DNA of 64,000 nucleotides, taken from positions 1 to 64,000 of the forward strand of contig DAOLUH010000002.1 in assembly GCA_035420085.1 (NCBI GenBank). Reading direction: 5' to 3'. Source of the stretch: DSWT01 sp035420085 (GTDB taxonomy: Bacteria > Chloroflexota > Anaerolineae > B4-G1 > SLSP01). Of the stretch, positions 44,159-51,223 are shown piece by piece. A program made the position numbers and the translations under genes. Position 1 is the first letter of the stretch. Each line of letters begins with the position of its first letter. The notes beneath the pieces are model-generated. The model saw only the letters and a list, made by a program, of their open reading frames with translations, was not told where the DNA came from and ran no database searches.

Positions 44159-45490
44159 ATGGAACACAAAGCACACATCGAATCCGGTCTGCTGCCGGTT
44201 TTCCGGCTGCTCACGGCTATCCGTTTGGGATTGACGGCTCTGGCAAGTCTGGAAGGTTTGGGGGGCGGCCCTTTTGCCGCTCAGCATTTCGGCCCTTCCG
44301 TGACGATTTTCAGTGTGGTTGACGCCGTACTGCTCTTGGGCTATCTCTCCTGGCCGAGGCTGCAAAAATGGTTGGGGCGGGCTTATCTGCCGCTCGGCAT
44401 TTTCCTCGCTTCGGCAGGGCCGATTTTGATCCAGCATGTTGTGCGCCAGCAGGCCGATCCCGTCGGTCTGGGCGATGTTCTGCGCGCCTGGCAACTGCTG
44501 CCGGCGCTGCTGATCCCGCTTTTCATCGTCGCGTGGCAGTATGATTTCCGCCGCGTGTTACTGTTCAGTATCGGCACGACAGTCGTAGATGTTACCCTGA
44601 CCCGCTGGCTCATCCCTGTCGATGGCATCTCAGGTGTTGTGTCATTCGATAACCCGTATACGTTGATGTTTTTGGGAGTTATGGGCGTTTTGGTCAACCG
44701 GATGACCATTTTTGTCGCGGTGGGCTTTATGGTGACGCGGTTGATGCGCACGCAGCGCGAGCAGCGGGCGGCGCTGCTGCAGGCCAACGTCAAACTGACG
44801 AACTATGCGACGGCGCTGGAACAACTGACCACCAGCCGCGAGCGCAATCGCCTGGCGCGCGAGTTGCACGATACGCTGGCGCACACCTTGAGCGCATTGG
44901 CGGTTCAACTGGGGGCTGTGGATGCCTTATGGGATACGGATGAGGCGGAAGCGCGGCATCTGCTCGGGCAATCCCTCGCCGTGACGCGCAGCGGTCTCAC
45001 CGAAACCCGCCGCGCCCTGCACGATCTGCGGGCGACGCCGTTGGAGGATTTGGGGATCGCGCTGGCGCTGCGAACGTTGGGCGAATCGGCGGCGGCGCGC
45101 AACGGCATGGCGGTCGATGTCGAGGTTCCGGAGCGCCTGGAGGCCCTCTCCCCGGCGGAAGAGCAATGTCTCTACCGCGTCGCGCAAGAGGCGCTGGAAA
45201 ACGTCAGCCGCCACGCCGCCGCGCGGCATGTGACGGTGCGCCTGGACAGCACTGCCGAGGTCATCACGCTCACCATTTCCGACGACGGGCAAGGCTTCGA
45301 TCTTGCCGCCGCCGACGTCGAACAGCACCTCGGCCTGCGCGGTATGCGCGAGCGCGCCGACATGGTGGGCGGAACGCTCACCGTCGAGAGCACCCCAGGC
45401 CAGGGGACGACCGTGAAACTGACGATAGCGATTAGCTCTCAGCTTTCAGCCGTCAGCCCTCAGCCAGAGAAGCTAAAAGCTGAAAGCTGA
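44159..45490 (+). CDS. NarL-family sensor histidine kinase
   Basis: About 443 residues from ATG 44159. Five to six membrane segments (about 10-190) are followed by a short coiled coil, a HisKA_3 dimerisation domain with the phospho-acceptor His in RELHDTLAHTLSALAVQLGA, and a HATPase with N-box (VAQEALENVSRHAAARHV) and G-box (ISDDGQGFD). The catalytic domain ends at TTVKLTIAI; the last ~18 residues (SSQLSAVSPQPEKLKAES) and stop are encoded by an AGC-heptamer repeat. The partner response regulator begins 28 bases downstream. The 5' extension to 44111 lacks a ribosome-binding site. Confidence 0.88.
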   Translation: MEHKAHIESGLLPVFRLLTAIRLGLTALASLEGLGGGPFAAQHFGPSVTIFSVVDAVLLLGYLSWPRLQKWLGRAYLPLGIFLASAGPILIQHVVRQQADPVGLGDVLRAWQLLPALLIPLFIVAWQYDFRRVLLFSIGTTVVDVTLTRWLIPVDGISGVVSFDNPYTLMFLGVMGVLVNRMTIFVAVGFMVTRLMRTQREQRAALLQANVKLTNYATALEQLTTSRERNRLARELHDTLAHTLSALAVQLGAVDALWDTDEAEARHLLGQSLAVTRSGLTETRRALHDLRATPLEDLGIALALRTLGESAAARNGMAVDVEVPERLEALSPAEEQCLYRVAQEALENVSRHAAARHVTVRLDSTAEVITLTISDDGQGFDLAAADVEQHLGLRGMRERADMVGGTLTVESTPGQGTTVKLTIAISSQLSAVSPQPEKLKAES

Positions 45491-45503
45491 CCGCTGACAG
45501 CTA
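45428..45503 (+). repeat. AGC-heptamer repeat, inverted arms, overlapping a gene end
   Basis: Left arm AGCTCTC, AGCTTTC, AGCCGTC, AGCCCTC; right arm GCTAAAA, GCTGAAA, GCTGACC, GCTGACA. The left arm and part of the right arm code for the kinase C-terminus; the stop TGA is part of GCTGA. Confidence 0.8.
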
Positions 45504-45517
45504 TGTATGGAGGTTTG

Positions 45518-46174
45518 ATGATCCGTGTGCTTATCTGCGACGACCAGGACGTTGTCACCGAGGGGCTGCGCGTGATCCTGGGGACGTCGCCCGATATTGA
45601 GGTGGTAGGCATCGCGCACGACGGCGCGGAAGCCGTCGATCTCGTGCCGACGGCGCGGCCCGACGTGGTGCTGATGGATTTGAAGATGCCGGGCGTCAAC
45701 GGCATCCAGGCCACACGGCAGATCAAAGACCGGTATGCCGGCGTGCGCGTGCTCGTCCTCACCACCTACGACGCCGACGAGTGGGTCTTCGACGCGATCC
45801 GCAGCGGCGCGGATGGCTATCTGCTCAAGGATACGCCGCGCCAGGACCTCGTCGCGGCGATCAAGGGGACTTTCGCAGGCCACACCCACGTTGATCCGGG
45901 GGTGGCGGGCAAGCTCTTCGACCACATCGCGCAGACCAGCCCGGCCGCGCCGGACACTGCCGTCGCCAGCGCGCTCACCGAGCGCGAGTTGGACGTGCTG
46001 CGCCTGCTCGCCCGTGGCCTGAGCAACGCCGACATCGCCAAAAGGCTCTTTCTCTCCGAAGGGACCGTCCGCAACTACGTGAGCGCCGTGCTCGCCAAGC
46101 TCGACGTCACCGACCGCACGCAGGCCGCCGTCCTGGCCCTACGCTACGGGCTGGTGGATTTGAGTGAGGTGTGA
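45518..46174 (+). CDS. NarL/FixJ-type response regulator
   Basis: About 218 residues from ATG 45518 (GGAGG 4-5 bases upstream). Receiver domain with acidic pocket (IRVLICDDQDVV), phospho-acceptor Asp in DVVLMDLKMPGVNG and Lys in YLLKDTPR. C-terminal LuxR-type HTH (LTERELDVLRLLARGLSNAD, LFLSEGTVRNYVSAVLAKL). It pairs with the preceding histidine kinase; the divergent MacAB-like exporter is a plausible target by proximity. Confidence 0.95.
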   Translation: MIRVLICDDQDVVTEGLRVILGTSPDIEVVGIAHDGAEAVDLVPTARPDVVLMDLKMPGVNGIQATRQIKDRYAGVRVLVLTTYDADEWVFDAIRSGADGYLLKDTPRQDLVAAIKGTFAGHTHVDPGVAGKLFDHIAQTSPAAPDTAVASALTERELDVLRLLARGLSNADIAKRLFLSEGTVRNYVSAVLAKLDVTDRTQAAVLALRYGLVDLSEV

Positions 46175-46175
46175 G

Positions 46176-46232
46176 ACTGGATGCTTGAAACTGGATACTC
46201 GATTAAGCTGATCGCTGATTGCTGAAAGCTGA
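46176..46232 (+). repeat. AGC-heptamer repeat between response regulator and PIN gene
   Basis: GCTGATC, GCTGATT, GCTGAAA, GCTGATT and GCTATAA follow one another, ending at the 3' end of the PIN toxin gene. It belongs to the same family as 45428 and 22597. Confidence 0.7.
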
Positions 46233-46235
46233 TTG

Positions 46236-46643
46236 CTATAAACTCTGCAAGAATGATTCCGGATTGTATACTTTTGCTACCGAGTTTTTGAAGTCTTTTT
46301 CATTGCGGGTCACGATGACATGAATCGTGTTTTGTTGTGCTGCACTTTCTTGAATGGCGTCTTCGAAATCTGTTATCTGCGAGTGTAATGCTTCTATGAT
46401 CGTAGTTTTGTCTACACCGGCAATCTCCATAAATTGCAGGAGGTCTATGATGAAGTTGCGCGCGGAAGCACGATCTCTTGCCTTGTGGGTGATATAGTAC
46501 AGATCTGTGATGGTGGTGGCGGTCACATATAACGTCAGATTGGCTTGCGCCGCAGCCTCTAGCAGACGAACCGCTGACTCCCAAAACGGCTGGCGTTCCA
46601 GTACAATGTCCAAGATGATATTGGTGTCGAGCAGGATATTCAT
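46236..46643 (-). CDS. PIN-domain ribonuclease toxin
   Basis: 135 residues. PIN-domain acidic residues are visible: Asp6 in MNILLDTNIILD, Asp in TTITDLYYI, and Asp in IVTRNEKDF. Such proteins are Mg-dependent RNases in VapBC-type toxin-antitoxin modules. It overlaps the upstream small gene by 4 bases (ATGA), as expected for translational coupling to the antitoxin. Confidence 0.88.
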   Translation of the reverse strand: MNILLDTNIILDIVLERQPFWESAVRLLEAAAQANLTLYVTATTITDLYYITHKARDRASARNFIIDLLQFMEIAGVDKTTIIEALHSQITDFEDAIQESAAQQNTIHVIVTRNEKDFKNSVAKVYNPESFLQSL

Positions 46644-46876
46644 CCGTATTTTTCCTGCAAGTATTGGGCGCGCAACTGATCGGGATCATACCCCTTCAGA
46701 AACCCGCGCCACCGATTGAGAAAGGTAGTGACAGAGAGCGAAGATTTAGTCTCTTGCACGTCAGTGGAATTGATGACAACGAACACTTCGACACGCTGCT
46801 GTGCCCATTTGGATATTTCAGGTATCTCGATGACACCATTTTTCTTGATGATGGTTTCGAATTTATAGGCTTCCAT
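46640..46876 (-). CDS. antitoxin of the PIN toxin
   Basis: 78 residues. The N-terminal beta strands (YKFETIIKKNGVIEIPEISK) look like an AbrB/DUF2281-type swapped hairpin, followed by an acidic, helical C-terminal segment (FLKGYDPDQLRAQYLQEKYG) suited to blocking the toxin. Upstream gene of the pair. AGGAG precedes the ATG. Probably autoregulated from the promoter at 46962. Confidence 0.75.
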   Translation of the reverse strand: MEAYKFETIIKKNGVIEIPEISKWAQQRVEVFVVINSTDVQETKSSLSVTTFLNRWRGFLKGYDPDQLRAQYLQEKYG

Positions 46877-46961
46877 AATGAAACGCTCCTCACAGAACTA
46901 GCACCGTAAAGCCAGAGTTACGCTTAATTTTACTTTCGTCGCTCTCACTACGGTTACTTCC

Positions 46962-46970
46962 ATTGTATCA
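46962..46970 (-). promoter_or_regulatory. extended -10 promoter of the toxin-antitoxin operon
   Basis: Read on the minus strand: TGATACAAT, an extended -10 with five of six matches to TATAAT, about 85 bases upstream of the antitoxin ATG. Confidence 0.4.
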
Positions 46971-47000
46971 CACTTTATGACTGTAGCCGTCGGGTATGGT

Positions 47001-47411
47001 TCAGGACAAAACAGTCAGTGCTTTACCGCAGTCCTCTTGCTCAAGGTAGAGGAGGACGCCATACCCGGCATTGATGTCGGCAATGCCATACGCCTCGCCC
47101 ACTTGAATCCCTGCCTGCGCTAATTTCTCGTAGATACCGGCCAAAGCTCCCGCTTTTTCGTCACCCTTGATCAACAAGGCGGAGTAGGGGCCATCCAGGG
47201 TCAATCCTGCTTTTTCAGCTCCGGCGGTCATCGTTGCGCTGTCTTTCGCAAAGAGCGTGAATCGGATCTGATTCGGCGCCACGGGAACCGCTCGAAAAGC
47301 GTGGAAGTCAACGCCGGCTCCGGCAATGGCAGAGAGCAATTGCGAGGCGCCGGTCATTTGATCCTCAACCATGATGTTGTAGTATTCGATTTGCAGAATA
47401 TCGAGAGCCAT
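47001..47411 (-). CDS. ACT-domain protein
   Basis: 136 residues made of two ACT-like beta-alpha-beta units (IEYYNIMVEDQMTGASQLLS; YSALLIKGDEKAGALAGIYE). ACT domains bind small ligands, often amino acids. No enzymatic domain is attached, so it is a stand-alone sensor or regulatory subunit. GGAGG lies upstream of the ATG. A same-strand truncated DUF1330 gene lies 36 bases upstream. Confidence 0.7.
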   Translation of the reverse strand: MALDILQIEYYNIMVEDQMTGASQLLSAIAGAGVDFHAFRAVPVAPNQIRFTLFAKDSATMTAGAEKAGLTLDGPYSALLIKGDEKAGALAGIYEKLAQAGIQVGEAYGIADINAGYGVLLYLEQEDCGKALTVLS

Positions 47412-47447
47412 ATAGATCCTCCTTTTTTACTTGAGTGACAGTTTCCC

Positions 47448-47678
47448 TTACGCTTTGCCTGTCACGCCTTCCACGAGAACGGCTTTGGTGGCTGCCCCTT
47501 GCTCTCGAAGCGGCGCGATTTCTTGATACTCGGCGGATGCCAACCATTGTCTCACGTTTTCCGCTGCCGGAAATTCCAGGTTGATCATCCGTTCGGGATG
47601 CCATTCGCTGCCCAGAGGGGTGACTTTGCCGCCGCGTACCAGATAGCGACCACCATGGTTTCTTTCATTTTGTGCCAT
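47448..47678 (-). CDS. DUF1330 protein, N-terminally truncated
   Basis: 76 residues matching the central and C-terminal part of DUF1330 (HGGRYLVRGGKVTPLGSEWH, PERMINLEFPAAENVRQWL, SAEYQEIAPLREQ). The first ~30 residues of the ferredoxin-like fold are missing, and an in-frame TGA lies five codons upstream of the ATG, so it is probably a remnant or a shortened variant. Confidence 0.6.
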   Translation of the reverse strand: MAQNERNHGGRYLVRGGKVTPLGSEWHPERMINLEFPAAENVRQWLASAEYQEIAPLREQGAATKAVLVEGVTGKA

Positions 47679-47827
47679 ACCAGCCCTTTGTCAAGCGATT
47701 TTCAGTGGGCGAATGTCTTTATACACGCAAAATACTGCCCTGCCGAGTCCTCTTGCTTCTCTGCGTGTTTGGAAAAAGCACAGATACGTGTTAGCATGAT
47801 GGATGAAAATGACGCGGTAATTGCCGC

Positions 47828-47862
47828 TCCGACTACAAGACTAACGACTACGTGACTATCCT
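47828..47862 (+). repeat. GACTACAA octamer repeat
   Basis: GACTACAAGACTAACGACTACGTGACTA lies just upstream of the FAD-oxidoreductase ribosome-binding site. Same family as the repeat at 41700-41812. Confidence 0.6.
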
Positions 47863-47877
47863 GAAGGAGAACGAGAC

Positions 47878-49263
47878 ATGCCAAAAACAATCGTTGAACC
47901 CCAACGTGAACTTCCCATTATCGCCGCAGCCGATGTCATCGTGGTGGGCGGCGGGCCGGGCGGGCTGCCTGCGGCGATTGCGGCAGCGCGGCGCGGTATG
48001 CACGTGCTGCTCATCGAACGTTACGGCTTCCTCGGCGGGCTGGCGACGGCAGGGTTGGTCGCGCCGATTCTGGGTCACACTGCGTCGAACAGCCACACGC
48101 CGATTGTCGAGGGCCTGCTCAAGGAGATGACCGAGCGGATGCATGTGCTCGGCGGCGCGCCCACGTGGGACGCAGCCTGCCAGGAATGGGGCGTGCGCTT
48201 CGACGCCGAGGCGTTCAAGGTGGTGGCCGACCGGATGGTGCGCGAGGCCAATGTCGAACTGCTGCTGCACACCTTCGCCACGGACGTTGTCGTGGAGGGC
48301 GGCGTGATCCAGGCGGTGATCGTCGAGAGCAAGTCCGGGCGGCAGGCGGTGGTGGGCAAGGTGTTCATCGACGCGACCGGCGACGCGGACGTGGCTTTCC
48401 GCGCCGGAGCGCCGACCGTACAGGGGCGCGCGTTCGACGGGCAGGGCGAGTCGATGGGGTCGTTCATCCATATCGGCGGCGTGGCACACGTCACCGAGGC
48501 GCAGAAGGCCGCCGCGCGCGAGAACTTGCTCGCCGCGATGGCGCAAGGCTGCTTCCGCTTCTACACCAACGGCTTCACCGGCACCAACGACATGCACCTC
48601 ACCCACTTCTCGCCGAACATGACGCGCTGGCCCGGCGACTCCACGAACGCCCGTGTCTTGACGGAGGCCGAGTTGGGCGTCCGCGAGCAGGTGTGGAAGC
48701 TGTGGGAATTCTTGAAGACGCAGCCCGGTTTCGAGGATTGCTACATCCAGGCCACGTCGCCGCAGGTGGGGCCGCGCGAGAGTCGCCAGGTCATCGGCGA
48801 TTACGTGCTCACCGGTGACGACGTCCTCAATGCCGCCAGGTTCCCCGATGCGGTGGCGCGTGGCTCGTGGTACATTGACATCCACTGCCCGCTGGGGCAC
48901 ACCTATCCCGTGCACATGTGCATTATCGAGTGCCCGCGCGGGGAAGCCTGCCCCTACTGGGCCGCCGAGCACGACCGGACGATGCACTCCATCGACGCCC
49001 TGCACCCGCCCGACGGCGACTGGTACGACATCCCCTACCGCTGCCTGACGCCGCAGAAAATCGACAACCTGCTGATCTCCGGGCGCTGCATCTCCGCGAC
49101 GCACGACGGCATGGCCGGCGCGCGCGTGATGGGGACGTGCATGGCGATTGGCGAGGCTGCGGGAACGGCGGCGGCGCTGGCCGTGCGTGACGGCGTCAAT
49201 CCACGCGATGTCGATGTGGCGGCGCTTCGCCGGGCGTTGCAGGATGCGGGCGCACTGGTGTGA
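47878..49263 (+). CDS. FAD-dependent oxidoreductase
   Basis: 461 residues of the FAD_oxidored type. The dinucleotide-binding motif VIVVGGGPGGLPAAIAAARRG (about 21-41) is followed by LIERYGFLGGLATAGLV. A second conserved block is VFIDATGDADVAFRAGAP. The C-terminal GRCISATHDGMAGARVMGTC and GEAAGTAAALAVRDG complete the FAD site. AAGGAG precedes the ATG. Substrate unknown; family members often act on small metabolites or are secreted with carbohydrate genes, but there is no signal peptide here. Confidence 0.88.
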   Translation: MPKTIVEPQRELPIIAAADVIVVGGGPGGLPAAIAAARRGMHVLLIERYGFLGGLATAGLVAPILGHTASNSHTPIVEGLLKEMTERMHVLGGAPTWDAACQEWGVRFDAEAFKVVADRMVREANVELLLHTFATDVVVEGGVIQAVIVESKSGRQAVVGKVFIDATGDADVAFRAGAPTVQGRAFDGQGESMGSFIHIGGVAHVTEAQKAAARENLLAAMAQGCFRFYTNGFTGTNDMHLTHFSPNMTRWPGDSTNARVLTEAELGVREQVWKLWEFLKTQPGFEDCYIQATSPQVGPRESRQVIGDYVLTGDDVLNAARFPDAVARGSWYIDIHCPLGHTYPVHMCIIECPRGEACPYWAAEHDRTMHSIDALHPPDGDWYDIPYRCLTPQKIDNLLISGRCISATHDGMAGARVMGTCMAIGEAAGTAAALAVRDGVNPRDVDVAALRRALQDAGALV

Positions 49264-49266
49264 TTA

Positions 49267-49376
49267 TTCACCCTTGCGAAGGTGTGCGAACCTTCGGTTC
49301 GCCTAAACCTTCGCAAGGGTGAATTTCTCCCCCTGTCTACCGTCTACTGTCTACCGTCTACTGTCTACCGTCTACT
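49267..49376 (+). repeat. nested cruciform and TCTACCG/TCTACTG heptamer repeat
   Basis: TTCACCCTTGCGAAGGT (49267-49283) pairs perfectly with ACCTTCGCAAGGGTGAA (49307-49323); inside, GCGAACC-TTC-GGTTCGC makes a second hairpin. It begins three bases after the FAD-oxidoreductase stop and may terminate it. 49337-49376 alternates TCTACCG and TCTACTG. The remaining gap to 49709 holds a promoter and a long untranslated leader with no gene seen. Confidence 0.75.
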
Positions 49377-49391
49377 TGGTGAAAAAACTGC

Positions 49392-49421
49392 TTGACATCC
49401 CCCCCCTTTTGGGGCTACACT
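49392..49421 (+). promoter_or_regulatory. promoter of the secreted repeat-protein gene
   Basis: A perfect TTGACA (49392-49397), an 18-base spacer with a C7TTTTGGGG segment, and TACACT (49416-49421). The resulting leader to ATG 49709 would be about 280 bases, unusually long. Confidence 0.45.
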
Positions 49422-49708
49422 AGAAGTAGTTCCGTCAGCCCATTTCGTCGCAGCATTCAACGAACGGAATGTTTGGCTGAACGCTCACCGGCAAGCTCGA
49501 ATCGTCGCCTCGCAAGTGATTGAGTGTGCTATCGTTTTCTTCACCGTGGAAAAGCTACCGCGCTTCTGCGTCATTCAAGGCGTGTTCCTCTCCTGCGCTT
49601 CAACGGGCTGTGAGTGCAAGGCCACGGCCTGGACCAGTCCCCAGACGGCGATGTGCTTCAGTGTTCTGTGAAGACGGCTGGTGCTTCACGTCCAAAAGGA
49701 GGGAAACG

Positions 49709-51223
49709 ATGAGAAGCAAACGGTTCGTTTTTGCCATGGCTGTCGTTGCCGTCGCGGTGAGCCTTGTTTTGTTACTCCTCACGGCCTTCGCGGCGGCGCA
49801 GACGTCATCCGGCGCTATGTCTTCGGATTCCCCAGCGCCAGATGACGGTGGACCTGCGGCCCTGCTGGCGACGCAGGAAGTCTCGGTGACGTTCCCGCCG
49901 GGCGATTGGCCCTGGTATGCGCAGGAGGAAATCACCGCCCAGCCGGTATCGCCGGTCGCAGGCCAGCCCACCGAAGTGTGCGCGCAGGTGATCAACCTCG
50001 ATCCTGAGAAAGCCCACTCCGCCGTCCTCGCGTTCAGCATCGCCAACTTCGGGATCGGCGTGCCGTTTCAACTTGTGGGCGACACCCCTGTCACGGTGCC
50101 GCCGGGCGGGTTCGCCACAGGATGTGTGATGTGGGTGCCTCCGGCAACAGGTCACTGGTGCATCCAGGCCACGATTCACCAGGATCAGGCGGCGCCGATC
50201 GTCAGCCAGCGCAACATCGACATCTGGGAGCGCCTGATCCCCGGCACTGAGGATGCAATGGCGTTCCAGGTGGGGCCTTTCCCGGAGATGACGACGGTCG
50301 ATCTTGAGCTGAAAAACGTCATGCCAGGCTGGCAGGCCTTCGTCACTCCGCTTTCGCTGACGTTGGCGGCGAATCAGGTCGGCGAAGCAAGCCTGCACGT
50401 GTCACCGCCCGCCGGTATCCCGCTGGGCAGCCGGGAAGTCATCGCCGACGTGGAGGGGCGCGTGGGGAGGGAGGTCATCGGCGGCTTCCGCAAGCTCGAT
50501 TGGCCGCCCGTGATACTTCACAGGCCCCACGAACCTTTCTATGCCGAGTCCGAGATTCACATCTGGCCCTATCCGCCGCGCGCCGGTGAGCGGACCGAGA
50601 TTTGCGTCGAACTGCGCAATCCTACGCCGTATCCGCAAGACGTAGCCGTGCAGTTCTCGTGGGCTGCGTTCGGCATCGGTATTCCCTTCACGCCGATCGA
50701 TGGGATGCGTCCGGTGCATCTGCCGCCTTACAGCATCGTGAAGGAGTGCATCCACTGGGTGCCGCCCGTCGGCGGGCACGTGTGCCTGCAAAGAGTTGCC
50801 GCCCGACCGGACGCCCATTGTGGACATCGAAGCCTACGCCGAAGGCCGGCTCATCGGTGGATTCCGCAAGATTTTCCGTCCGCCGGTGCCGATTCACCGC
50901 CCCCGCGATCCTATCTACGCCGAGTCGGAGATCTTCATCCACCCGTATCCGCCGCGCGCCTTCGAGCCGACCGAGGTGGGGATGGAAATCCGCAATCCCA
51001 CCGAGGAGCCGCAAACCGTCACCGTGACCTTCAGCGCCGCCGACTTCGGCATTGGTCTGTCCTTCACGCCCATTCACGAGCCGGTTGTCGTGGAAGTGCC
51101 GCCGCTCGGTATGGCGCGTCCGGTGATCATGTGGGTTCCACCGCGCGGTGGGCTGTGGTGCATCCAGGTCGCTATCGTGGCGCCGGGACACAGAGAGCCG
51201 TTCATCAGCCGCCGCAACATTGA
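49709..51223 (+). CDS. secreted beta-sandwich repeat protein, N-terminal fragment (frameshifted)
   Basis: Start ATG 49709 with AAGGAGGG upstream. Signal peptide (RFVFAMAVVAVAVSLVLLLL). Module A (about 55-275) and half of module B follow; modules share YAESEI...PYPP, WAAFGIGIPFTP, HWVPP..GHxCLQ and DVEGxxxxxxIGGFRKL. At about 50791 the homology to the module family jumps to the +1-shifted frame (see the next entry). Read on in the original frame the sequence becomes Arg-rich nonsense to the stop at 51223. About 85 residues of module B are missing at the junction, so this is a deletion with frameshift or an assembly collapse. Confidence 0.75.
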   Translation: MRSKRFVFAMAVVAVAVSLVLLLLTAFAAAQTSSGAMSSDSPAPDDGGPAALLATQEVSVTFPPGDWPWYAQEEITAQPVSPVAGQPTEVCAQVINLDPEKAHSAVLAFSIANFGIGVPFQLVGDTPVTVPPGGFATGCVMWVPPATGHWCIQATIHQDQAAPIVSQRNIDIWERLIPGTEDAMAFQVGPFPEMTTVDLELKNVMPGWQAFVTPLSLTLAANQVGEASLHVSPPAGIPLGSREVIADVEGRVGREVIGGFRKLDWPPVILHRPHEPFYAESEIHIWPYPPRAGERTEICVELRNPTPYPQDVAVQFSWAAFGIGIPFTPIDGMRPVHLPPYSIVKECIHWVPPVGGHVCLQRVAARPDAHCGHRSLRRRPAHRWIPQDFPSAGADSPPPRSYLRRVGDLHPPVSAARLRADRGGDGNPQSHRGAANRHRDLQRRRLRHWSVLHAHSRAGCRGSAAARYGASGDHVGSTARWAVVHPGRYRGAGTQRAVHQPPQH

